DNA of 64,000 nucleotides, from contig DATMYR010000010.1 of assembly GCA_035560815.1 (NCBI GenBank), positions 101,924 through 165,923 on the forward strand, in the 5' to 3' direction. Origin of the DNA: UBA5314 sp035560815 (GTDB taxonomy: Bacteria > Bacillota > Syntrophomonadia > Syntrophomonadales > Syntrophomonadaceae). Below are positions 17,353 through 24,160 of the stretch, one piece after another. The notes under the pieces were generated by a model. It saw only the letters and a list, made by a program, of their open reading frames with translations. It was not told the DNA's origin and made no database searches. Positions within the stretch are counted from its first letter, which is position 1, and every line of letters begins with the position of its first letter. A program made the position numbers and the translations under genes.

Positions 17353-17804
17353 GATGTCACTTCGCATTCCATAACATTGATATAAAAAGCTGAACTCAAT
17401 AAACCGGCTTCTGCCAGCCTGGCAATGAAAAGAGCGATTTTGCCCCGAAAGTTCTCCAGGTTTTCCAAAGAGGTATTTAATTTCCTGGCGACCCGGTCTG
17501 CAATCTCTTCTACCGTCTTAACTCCATCCATTTCCTTGAGTACAAATTTCCCGATGTCATTAACCTGACAGATCGGATTACCGTGGGCATTGCTATAAAT
17601 ATCTGCTCCTTCACCCGCTTCCCGAATCTCATATCCAACCTTCAACCGGGGCTTGTTTTCATGAGCAGGAGAGCTTGAATCTCCAGGCTTAAGGAAAAGA
17701 CCGGGCAGTAAATACCATCCGGTAATAGCCAAGCCAGCTATGCCGCCCAATTCGATGAGAAACTGGCGGCGGGTAGTATGTCCATTGTTCTGGTCTTCAG
17801 ACAT
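17349..17804 (-). CDS. PqqD-like RRE protein with Tat-type N-terminus
   Basis: The 151 residues have two parts. The N-terminus carries a twin-arginine motif (TTRRQFLIE, R12-R13) followed by a hydrophobic stretch (~18-38), resembling a Tat signal or membrane anchor. The rest (~55-150) is PqqD-like: ICQVNDIGKFVLKEMDGVKTVEEIADRVARKLN followed by a helix ending AEAGLL. PqqD proteins bind RiPP leader peptides and hand them to radical SAM enzymes in the cytosol, so an export-type signal is unexpected. The protein may be anchored facing the cytosol, or the system may act partly outside. It is the first gene of the operon, with AAGGAGAATTG as ribosome site. Confidence 0.7.
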   Translation of the reverse strand: MSEDQNNGHTTRRQFLIELGGIAGLAITGWYLLPGLFLKPGDSSSPAHENKPRLKVGYEIREAGEGADIYSNAHGNPICQVNDIGKFVLKEMDGVKTVEEIADRVARKLNTSLENLENFRGKIALFIARLAEAGLLSSAFYINVMECEVTS

Positions 17805-17938
17805 ACAATTCTCCTTTCCCTTCGCGCCTGCTTTGAACAGGGCTTATTGAATTTACGGGGTAGGGCCTGAAAAAGCCCAAGCGCTTCCATATTTGTTGTT
17901 CAAATAGCTATTTTCATTCCTTGTTATATCATTTCTAC

Positions 17939-17969
17939 ATTATATTTCCGTCTCCTCCTCATATGTCAG
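17939..17969 (-). promoter_or_regulatory. Possible promoter of the seven-gene minus-strand operon
   Basis: On the minus strand CTGACA (17969-17964) is followed 19 bases later by TATAAT (17944-17939). The spacer is longer than usual, so this is tentative. A GGGCTTTTTCAGGCCC hairpin lies in the following leader. The divergent stretch 17805-18194 holds no gene on either strand. Confidence 0.35.
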
Positions 17970-18065
17970 ACTATGGTAAATATTGTGATGTAAAAAGGGA
18001 TGTCTTTCAGCGGTAAACACCGGTGGCCGGCCTTCATTGCTGCCAGGGAGGCTGCTTTATAGGTA

Positions 18066-18104
18066 TTTACTGATAATTTACATTTAAAAAAGAATAACTT
18101 TAGG
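18066..18104 (+). promoter_or_regulatory. Probable Pho box upstream of pstS
   Basis: TTTACT (18066-18071) and TTTACA (18077-18082) are 11 bases apart. A weaker TTTAGG at 18099 keeps the same phase. This is the spacing of PhoP-binding direct repeats. TTTAACA (18120) and TTTACA (18140) lie further downstream, out of exact phase. Confidence 0.5.
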
Positions 18105-18194
18105 AATTGTTGGTCGGTCTTTAACAATGGGATGGTATCTTTACATCAGGGAACGGGCGCGCACCCCAAAAAAAATTAGGAGGAAGAAGCGAAT

Positions 18195-19052
18195 ATGAAC
18201 AATAAGAGAAACAGACGAATAGCCAGCTTTATCGTACTGGCAACACTGATCATTGCAAGTGTATATCTAGTTGGCTGTAACAAGAGCAACGATCAGACGA
18301 AAACCTCAGACCAAACGGCCGCATTGCAGGGTACTCTGACGATCGCCGGCTCTACATCTGTTCAGCCTTTCAGTGAAGTCTTAGCCCAGAATTTCATGAA
18401 AAAAAACCCCAATGTAAAAGTGAATGTCCAAGGGGGCGGATCCGCTCAGGGGATCGCAGCCGCCACGAATGGTACTGCCCAAATCGGATCCAGTTCAGCA
18501 GAACTTAAGCCTGAGCAAAAAGGCGATTTGGTTATCACCCAGATAGCCATGGATGGCATTGCTGTTATCGTAAATCCTTCAAATCCCATCAGCGACTTGA
18601 AAAAGGATGATATCAAAAATATCTTCCTGGGCAATACCAAGAACTGGAAAGAAGTTGGCGGGCCTGATGCAGTGATTACCGTAGTTAGTCGCGAAGAGGG
18701 ATCAGGCACCAGAACCGCTTTTGAGGAATTGCTTTTGGCCAAACAGCCCGCTGTGAAAACTGCTATCGTGCAAAACTCCACCGGTGCTGTCAAGACTACG
18801 ATTAGCGGTGATAAGAATGCCATTGGCTACGATTCTCTGGCTTCTGTAGACAAATCGGTTAAAGCGCTGGGCATCGACGGTGTTGCTGCCAACACTGATA
18901 ATGTCAAGAACGGAACCTACAGGGTTTCACGGCCTTTCCTCTATATGACCAAAGGCCAACCCCAAGGTCTGGCCAAGGCTTTCATCGATTTCGTGATGAG
19001 TGCTGAAGGTCAGAAAATTCTGGTCGATCAGGGAGCTATCTCTTTAAAATAG
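18195..19052 (+). CDS. pstS: Phosphate ABC transporter substrate-binding lipoprotein
   Basis: PstS captures inorganic phosphate outside the membrane and delivers it to PstCA. The 285 residues start with a lipoprotein signal peptide ending at the lipobox LVGC (Cys28). The mature part has LTIAGSTSVQPFSEVLAQNF and QGGGSAQGI, the phosphate-binding loop pattern, then VVSREEGSGTRTAFEEL, the signature of PstS-like proteins. The site AGGAGGAAG precedes ATG 18195. The rest of the transporter (pstCAB-phoU) is 4.2 kb downstream, separated by glnK, amt and glnA, an unusual split. Confidence 0.95.
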   Translation: MNNKRNRRIASFIVLATLIIASVYLVGCNKSNDQTKTSDQTAALQGTLTIAGSTSVQPFSEVLAQNFMKKNPNVKVNVQGGGSAQGIAAATNGTAQIGSSSAELKPEQKGDLVITQIAMDGIAVIVNPSNPISDLKKDDIKNIFLGNTKNWKEVGGPDAVITVVSREEGSGTRTAFEELLLAKQPAVKTAIVQNSTGAVKTTISGDKNAIGYDSLASVDKSVKALGIDGVAANTDNVKNGTYRVSRPFLYMTKGQPQGLAKAFIDFVMSAEGQKILVDQGAISLK

Positions 19053-19066
19053 ATGCTGCAATAGCG

Positions 19067-19242
19067 GAGGACGAATAAGCTGTGCAAGCGAAAGTCCTCT
19101 GTGCGGTGGGGCGGTTGTTTTCCACCCAGGTGAAGCCGGAACAGACTGGACTGTGAGCGGCAAGCCACTCCTCCCAACTACAGGCTGGCAGGCACCGCGG
19201 AGTTCAGAGAAGCTCCAAGGTGCGAAACGTCCGGCCTTTTTT
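19067..19242 (+). ncRNA. Candidate structured RNA between pstS and glnK, unclassified
   Basis: This is a gene-free stretch with nested pairing. GAGGAC/GTCCTC pairs 19067-19072 with 19094-19099. GGTGG/CCACC pairs 19105-19109 with 19122-19126. A long closing stem GCCGGA/TCCGGC (19135-19140 with 19230-19235) encloses GCGG/CCGC (19157-19160 with 19195-19198), AGCC/GGCT and GGAGTTC-AGA-GAA(G)CTCC (19199-19215). A T run (19237-19242) follows the closing stem. It could be a riboswitch-like leader, an sRNA with its own terminator, or the pstS 3' end. GGTGAAGCCGG and CTGTGA recall cobalamin riboswitches, but no B12 box is present. Confidence 0.4.
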
Positions 19243-19329
19243 ATTGCAGAGGGGCAGAGTGGAAAATCTCTACTGGTTAAACATGGTCCAATACCCATGC
19301 AGTTATACTGTATACCTGACAAAGAAGCA

Positions 19330-19358
19330 TTGACGTACCAAAGTTCAGCCTATATACT
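19330..19358 (+). promoter_or_regulatory. Sigma-A-type promoter of glnK
   Basis: TTGACG (19330-19335) and TATACT (19353-19358) with a 17-base spacer. Two terminator-like hairpins lie between this promoter and glnK. Confidence 0.7.
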
Positions 19359-19397
19359 AAAACTGTTCAAAGAGATGATAGATAAAGGGCAATGATG

Positions 19398-19434
19398 CTC
19401 GCTTTCCATGACGGAAAAGCGGGTTTTCTGTTTT
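19398..19434 (+). terminator. First attenuator hairpin in the glnK leader
   Basis: CTCGCTTTCC (19398-19407) pairs with GGAAAAGCGGG (19413-19423), with one bulged A. A T-rich tail (TTTTCTGTTTT) follows. It lies about 35 bases after the predicted start of transcription, so full transcription would need read-through. Confidence 0.65.
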
Positions 19435-19458
19435 AATAAAACCGAATATTTCATAAGG

Positions 19459-19510
19459 CTGAGCAAAGGCGCTTTGATTATCCCAGGTAGGGATGACAAA
19501 GCGTCTTTTT
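19459..19510 (+). promoter_or_regulatory. Second glnK attenuator with GAGCAAAGGCG element
   Basis: AAGGCGCTTTG (19466-19476) pairs with CAAAGCGTCTT (19497-19507), extended internally by ATCCC/GGGAT, and is followed by TTTTT. The 5' arm overlaps CTGAGCAAAGGCGCT (19459-19473), which recurs before amt and, in part, before glnA. Antitermination control of nitrogen genes is the likely purpose; the trans-acting factor is not visible in this window. Confidence 0.65.
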
Positions 19511-19541
19511 ATGTCATTACAACTGAAAGGAGGTGTTATTT

Positions 19542-19880
19542 ATGAAAAAGATCGAAGCTGTCATTCGACCTGGAAAGCTGGAAGAGCTAAAACTAGCCTT
19601 AAATGAGATGGAAGTACGGGGTATGACTATCTATAACGTCATGGGACGCGGTTTACAGAAGGATGTTAAACAGTTTTACCGGGGGCAGGAAGTATCGGTG
19701 GATCTGTTCCCCAAAGTCAAGGTGGAGATCATTTGCCGTGATCACTGGCTGGAAAGGATCGTGGATATGATCCAGAAAATTTGCTCAAGCGGCAAAATAG
19801 GGGATGGGAAAATATTCGTATATCCTATCGAAGACATCATCCGCATTAGCTCCGGGGAGCGCGGTGATGCTGCCCTGTAG
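19542..19880 (+). CDS. glnK: PII signal transduction protein lacking Tyr51
   Basis: This trimeric PII-family protein senses ATP/ADP and 2-oxoglutarate and typically gates the ammonium channel encoded just downstream. The 112 residues start MKKIEAVIRPGKLEEL. The T-loop (GRGLQKDVKQFYRGQEVSVD) has Tyr46 but Val at position 51, so the uridylylation Tyr of proteobacterial PII is missing. The C-terminal part has GKIGDGKIFVYPIEDIIRI, the family signature. ATG 19542 follows AAAGGAGGTG; an ATG 9 bases upstream overlaps that site. Next to amt, the glnK name fits better than glnB. Confidence 0.93.
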   Translation: MKKIEAVIRPGKLEELKLALNEMEVRGMTIYNVMGRGLQKDVKQFYRGQEVSVDLFPKVKVEIICRDHWLERIVDMIQKICSSGKIGDGKIFVYPIEDIIRISSGERGDAAL

Positions 19881-19893
19881 ATCTCTTGAAAAT

Positions 19894-19944
19894 TTGAGCA
19901 AAGGCGCTCACGAATGAAAAGGCTGGCTTCGTGAACGCCTTTTC
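19894..19944 (+). promoter_or_regulatory. GAGCAAAGGCG element and hairpin between glnK and amt
   Basis: TTGAGCAAAGGCGCT (19894-19908) overlaps the left arm AAAGGCG-C-TCACGAA (19900-19914). This pairs with TTCGTGA-A-CGCCTTT (19928-19942), leaving a single mismatch. A short T-rich tail follows. It is an attenuator or partial terminator that would set the glnK:amt ratio. Confidence 0.6.
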
Positions 19945-19986
19945 AAGTTTATCGATAGATAGACTGATAAATGAGGAGGGAGAACC

Positions 19987-21339
19987 ATGAGAATAAATTT
20001 AAAGACCTTAGCCCTAGGCGCCTTTGCCGCAGCTTTGCCACTGCTCCTTCCATTGCCGGCTATGGCAGCGGATGCCTCGACAATTAGCTCTGGCGATACG
20101 GCATGGATGCTTGCATCTTGCGCATTAGTTTTGGTTATGACCCCTGGGTTAGCCTTGTTTTATGGGGGAATGGTACGGAAGAAAAATGTTCTTAGCATAC
20201 TCATGCAGTGCTTTTTTATCATGGCCCTAATATCAGTTCAGTGGATTTTATTGGGCTATACCCTTTCCTTCGGGCCTGATATCAAAGGAATTATAGGGGG
20301 CCTGAGTTTTCTGGGGATGAGTGGTGTGCCGGTAGGTGATGCTGCACCTTTAGCAACTACCATACCTCATACCGTCTTTATTATGTTTCAGGCTATGTTC
20401 GCAATTATTACCGCAGGCTTGATTACTGGAGCCTTTGCTGAACGCATGAAGTTCTCGGTATTTGTAATATTCACCTTATTATGGACCACTCTGGTTTATG
20501 ATCCCCTGGCCCATTGGGTATGGGGTGGAGGTTTCTTAGCTCAATTCGGAGCGCTGGACTTCGCAGGTGGAACCGTAGTTCATATCAGCTCCGGGGTATC
20601 CGGGTTAGTGGTCGCCCTGGTACTGGGCAAGCGCTTGAACAAGGACCGTGAAGCGATGGTACCCCATAATCTGCCCATGACCGTCACCGGTGCAGCTTTG
20701 TTATGGTTTGGCTGGTTCGGATTCAATGCCGGTAGTGCCCTGGCCTCGAATGGTTTGGCAGGAATGGCTTTCCTGGTGACGAATACGGCCGCTGCCGCCG
20801 CAACCCTATCCTGGGTATTTGCGGAATGGTTAGATCACGGTAAACCCACCATTTTCGGTGCCGTCAGCGGCGCAGTAGCCGGGTTGGTGGCGATCACTCC
20901 AGCTTCAGGTTTTGTTACCCCATTGGCCGCAATTGTTATCGGTTTGCTGGTAGGACCGATTTGCTATATGGCCGTTAGCCGGATTAAAGAAAAGCTGGGC
21001 TATGATGATGCACTGGATGCTTTCGGCATCCACGGGGTAGGCGGTACTGTTGGCGCTCTGGCCACCGGGTTGTTCGCCACCGTAGCGATCAACGCTGCTG
21101 GGAAAGACGGCCTTTTTTATGGCAACCCGCACCAGCTTTACGTGCAATTTGTGGCTGTGTTGATCAGCTGGATCTTCGCTGGGACGATGACTTTTGTTAT
21201 CCTGAAAGTCATTGGCCTATTCACTCCTCTGCGGGTAAGCAACGAAGAAGAGGAAATGGGACTTGATGCCGCCCTGCATGGGGAAGATGCCTATGGCTAC
21301 GGAGATATGGGTCTAGAGGGGCAAGGCATAACAGGATAA
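19987..21339 (+). CDS. amt: Ammonium transporter
   Basis: This trimeric Amt/Rh-type ammonium channel in the cytoplasmic membrane has 450 residues. A cleavable-looking signal peptide (ends PLPAMAADAST) is followed by about 11 TM helices. Visible signatures are ALVLVMTPGLALFYGGMVRKKN (~38-59) and DFAGGTVVHISSGVSGLV (~195-212). The pore His pair lies in VVHISSG and GIHGVGGTVGALATG. The C-terminal cytosolic tail is acidic (SNEEEEMGLDAALHG) and is the usual docking region for GlnK. The gene follows glnK, the standard pairing. Confidence 0.95.
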   Translation: MRINLKTLALGAFAAALPLLLPLPAMAADASTISSGDTAWMLASCALVLVMTPGLALFYGGMVRKKNVLSILMQCFFIMALISVQWILLGYTLSFGPDIKGIIGGLSFLGMSGVPVGDAAPLATTIPHTVFIMFQAMFAIITAGLITGAFAERMKFSVFVIFTLLWTTLVYDPLAHWVWGGGFLAQFGALDFAGGTVVHISSGVSGLVVALVLGKRLNKDREAMVPHNLPMTVTGAALLWFGWFGFNAGSALASNGLAGMAFLVTNTAAAAATLSWVFAEWLDHGKPTIFGAVSGAVAGLVAITPASGFVTPLAAIVIGLLVGPICYMAVSRIKEKLGYDDALDAFGIHGVGGTVGALATGLFATVAINAAGKDGLFYGNPHQLYVQFVAVLISWIFAGTMTFVILKVIGLFTPLRVSNEEEEMGLDAALHGEDAYGYGDMGLEGQGITG

Positions 21340-21469
21340 ATAAGTTATTCCAGTTCAACTGCCAGAACTGAAAATAAATGTAACAAACTTGGCAGCAAAA
21401 ATTCAATAATGAATGCGATCCTACCCTACTCAATTATTTGTTCTCATTCATACAAGGTGTAGGAAGGCG

Positions 21470-21500
21470 GGATATGGGATAGCCCAGCTATCCCATATCC
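21470..21500. terminator. Perfect 13-bp hairpin between amt and glnA
   Basis: GGATATGGGATAG (21470-21482) and CTATCCCATATCC (21488-21500) flank a 5-base loop. No T run follows (TGTTATG), so it may be an operator or an RNA-stability hairpin rather than a strong terminator. Confidence 0.5.
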
Positions 21501-21509
21501 TGTTATGAC

Positions 21510-21542
21510 AAGGAGGTGGGCTATGAGCTGAGCAAAGAGGCC
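21510..21542 (+). promoter_or_regulatory. glnA leader: strong ribosome site, two-codon ORF and GAGCAAAG element
   Basis: AAGGAGGTG (21510-21518) is followed at 21523 by ATG AGC TGA, a start-Ser-stop mini-ORF. CTGAGCAAAGAGGCC (21528-21542) resembles the elements before glnK and amt but is not part of an evident terminator here. The ribosome site is as good as that of glnA itself, 70 bases downstream. Confidence 0.4.
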
Positions 21543-21611
21543 AGGCATAAATATAACAATCTCCACGATATCGGAAGATAATAAATGCTATATCCTAAAG
21601 GAGGGTTTTGC

Positions 21612-23018
21612 ATGACACCGGAAGCAATATTGGAATTGATTAAAGAAAAAGGTATTGAGTTTATCGATGTGAAATTTAACGATTTGCCAGGCCTTTGGCA
21701 GCACTTTTCGGTTCCCGCCAATCAGTTTGATTTGGACACCTTCAAAGAGGGACTCGGTTTTGATGGTTCGAGTATCAGAGGTTTCCAGGCGATTCAGGAA
21801 AGTGATATGATTCTTTATCCTGACCCGACTTCTGCGTTCATTGATCCGGCCTGCAAGGCGCCTACGCTTTCATTGATCTGTGACATCTGGGATCCCATTA
21901 AAAGAATCCCCTATACCCGCGATCCTCGTTATGTAGCTAAAAAAGCCGAAGAATACTTGAAGACAACCGGCATTGCGGATACTAGTTACTGGGGCCCGGA
22001 GATGGAGTTCTTCATTTTTGATGATGTGCGCTTTGGCCAGGGCGTCAATAACGGATATTATTTTGTTGACTCCGTCGAAGGTGAATGGAACACCGGCCGG
22101 GAAGAAAACCCCAACCTGGGCTACAAACCGCGTTACAAAGAAGGTTATTTCCCGGTGCCACCGCATGATTCACAGCAGGACCTGCGTAGTGAAATGGTGA
22201 CAGCTATGATAGAGGCAGGAATTACCGTCGAAGTACACCACCACGAAGTGGCCAGCGGAGGACAAGCCGAGATCGATATGCGTTTTGGCAGCCTGGTGAG
22301 TATGGCTGACAAGTGCATGATATACAAGTACGTAGTAAAAAATGTGGCCCGGAAGAATGGAAAAGTTGCTACTTTTATGCCCAAGCCGCTTTTCCAGGAC
22401 AATGGTTCCGGTATGCATACCCACCAGTCGTTATGGAAAGATGGCGAAAACCTGTTTTTTGATGCCAATGGATATGCCTTACTCAGTGATATGGCCAAAT
22501 ACTATATTGGCGGATTACTAAAGCATGCCAAAGCCTTGATGGCCTTCTGTGCACCAACCACCAACTCCTACAAGCGTCTGGTGCCGGGATACGAAGCGCC
22601 TGTGAATCTGGTATATTCCATGCGCAACCGGAGCGCAGCCGTTCGCATCCCTATGTATACCGATAATCCCAAGAGTAAACGCATTGAATTCAGACCCCCT
22701 GACTGCACCTGCAATCCCTATCTATCCTTCGCAGCCCTGCTCATGGCAGGCCTGGATGGTATTGAAAATAAAATCGACCCCGGTGATCCCCTGGACAAAA
22801 ATATTTTTGATTTAGACAGCAACGAACTTGCCACCGTGCCGTCTTCATTGGATGAATCCCTTGACGCCCTGGAGAAAGACCAGGAGTTCCTGCTAAAAGG
22901 CGGTGTATTTACCCAGGATCTTTTGGATGTGTGGATCAAATATAAGCGGGAAGCTGAAATTGACGCAGTAAGATTGCGCCCCCATCCCTACGAGTATTAT
23001 TTGTACTTCGATCTATAA
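21612..23018 (+). CDS. glnA: Glutamine synthetase type I without the adenylylation Tyr
   Basis: GlnA makes glutamine from glutamate, ammonia and ATP as a cytosolic dodecamer. The 468 residues contain DLPGLWQHFSVP near the N-terminus, GFDGSSIRGF, the metal-binding GPEMEFFIFD, HHHEVASGGQAEID, NGSGMHTHQSLW and NRSAAVRIP. The length and the segment DPLDKNIFDLDSNEL correspond to the long E. coli-like class in which Tyr397 (NLYDL) is adenylylated. Here that Tyr is Phe, so adenylylation control is not possible at this site. ATG 21612 follows AAAGGAGGG. It forms a nitrogen cluster with glnK and amt. Confidence 0.96.
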   Translation: MTPEAILELIKEKGIEFIDVKFNDLPGLWQHFSVPANQFDLDTFKEGLGFDGSSIRGFQAIQESDMILYPDPTSAFIDPACKAPTLSLICDIWDPIKRIPYTRDPRYVAKKAEEYLKTTGIADTSYWGPEMEFFIFDDVRFGQGVNNGYYFVDSVEGEWNTGREENPNLGYKPRYKEGYFPVPPHDSQQDLRSEMVTAMIEAGITVEVHHHEVASGGQAEIDMRFGSLVSMADKCMIYKYVVKNVARKNGKVATFMPKPLFQDNGSGMHTHQSLWKDGENLFFDANGYALLSDMAKYYIGGLLKHAKALMAFCAPTTNSYKRLVPGYEAPVNLVYSMRNRSAAVRIPMYTDNPKSKRIEFRPPDCTCNPYLSFAALLMAGLDGIENKIDPGDPLDKNIFDLDSNELATVPSSLDESLDALEKDQEFLLKGGVFTQDLLDVWIKYKREAEIDAVRLRPHPYEYYLYFDL

Positions 23019-23046
23019 ATCAACCCATTATTGAGCCGACTAACAA

Positions 23047-23085
23047 CAAGGGTGCTTTCTGTAAAAGGAAAGCGCCCTTGTTTTA
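23047..23085 (+). terminator. glnA terminator
   Basis: CAAGGGTGCTTTC (23047-23059) pairs with GAAAGCGCCCTTG (23068-23080), 13 bp with one wobble, followed by TTTTA. Confidence 0.85.
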
Positions 23086-23100
23086 TGTTGCTTTTCTGTT

Positions 23101-23139
23101 TTTACATCACCTTTACAATTCGATTACAGAGATTTAACC
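23101..23139 (+). promoter_or_regulatory. Pho box of four direct repeats upstream of pstC
   Basis: TTTACA (23101), TTTACA (23112), ATTACA (23123) and TTAACC (23134) recur at exactly 11-base steps, the arrangement bound by PhoP-type regulators (TTAACA-like repeats with ~5-base gaps). The box lies about 160 bases before the pstC start. The cognate regulator is probably the pair encoded at 8267-10745. Confidence 0.8.
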
Positions 23140-23299
23140 GAGTAAGCCCGCCTCATTAACATTCGGATGCTATGGTCATTATAGGCCCAAGAATCGTTCA
23201 TAAAAGCTTGGAAATGTAAAAATCAGGACATGGCCGCATAATGCTCCAGAGGACGGTTGAATTTCAAACGTACTGAAAGCCCTGGTGGAGGATTGATAG

Positions 23300-24160
23300 A
23301 TGGGAAAAGATATTTTTCAGAAAGAAAAAATAATAGAAACGGTGCTCATGCTTTGTGCGGCACTTTTCATTGTGGCTATTATCGTCATCAGTCTCTTCAT
23401 TTTTACACGCGGCTTTCCCCTTATTTTTAAAACCGGAATTACAAAATTTCTTTTTAACCTGGAATGGCTGCCTACCCGGGGCAGCTTTGGAATTGGAGCC
23501 ATGTTTGTAGGTTCGCTGGCTGTAACCTTTAGCGCATTGCTATGGGCAGTCCCCATTGGTTTACTGACTGCTATCTTCATGGCCGAGATCGCACCTCCTT
23601 CCATGGGCCGGCTGATGGGAGAAATGGTCACCCTTCTAGCTGGGATACCCTCGGTAGTCTATGGATTTTTTGGACTTATTGTAATTGTTCCTTTTATTCG
23701 TGAGAACCTGGGGGGAAACGGGTTGAGCGTTCTGGCGGGGGCTGTGATACTGGGCATAATGATTCTGCCTACGATCATCAGCATTTCCCGGGATGCCATA
23801 ATAGCTGTTCCTGAAGAATACAAGACCGGTTCGCTGGCCTTGGGAGCCACCTATCATCAAACGATCAGGCGGGTAATCATACCGGCAGCTCGCTCTGGGA
23901 TTGTCACTGCTATCGTCTTGGGTATGGGCCGGGCAGTGGGTGAAACCATGGCTGTGGTTATGGTGACCGGAAATTCGCCGATAATACCAGGAAGCATTTT
24001 ATCCCCGGTTCGCACCATGACCAGTAATATCGTTTTGGAGATGGGCTATGCATCTGGTGATCATCAAGCCGCGCTTTTTGCCACAGGTATAATTCTGTTT
24101 GTCTTCATTGTGATCATGAATGTTTCTGTGAGCATTGCCCGAAAACGAGGTGAGGCATAA
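23300..24160 (+). CDS. pstC: Phosphate ABC transporter permease PstC
   Basis: This is one of the two membrane permeases of the high-affinity phosphate importer (286 residues, six TM helices). TM1 spans ~17-43. The permease domain contains TLLAGIPSVVYGFFGL, the family motif just after TM3. The cytoplasmic EAA-type loop is ISRDAIIAVPEEYKTGSLALGATYHQTI, which docks onto PstB. AVGETMAVVMVTGN follows. The gene overlaps nothing and abuts pstA (stop 24160, ATG 24161), so the operon is tightly coupled. Confidence 0.95.
   Translation: MGKDIFQKEKIIETVLMLCAALFIVAIIVISLFIFTRGFPLIFKTGITKFLFNLEWLPTRGSFGIGAMFVGSLAVTFSALLWAVPIGLLTAIFMAEIAPPSMGRLMGEMVTLLAGIPSVVYGFFGLIVIVPFIRENLGGNGLSVLAGAVILGIMILPTIISISRDAIIAVPEEYKTGSLALGATYHQTIRRVIIPAARSGIVTAIVLGMGRAVGETMAVVMVTGNSPIIPGSILSPVRTMTSNIVLEMGYASGDHQAALFATGIILFVFIVIMNVSVSIARKRGEA

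Noticed and set aside
19130..19170. Cobalamin riboswitch
   Set aside because: GGTGAAGCCGG, CTGTGA and GCCACT recall its core, but the CCCGC segment and the 3' B12 box are absent and the neighbours are not B12 genes.
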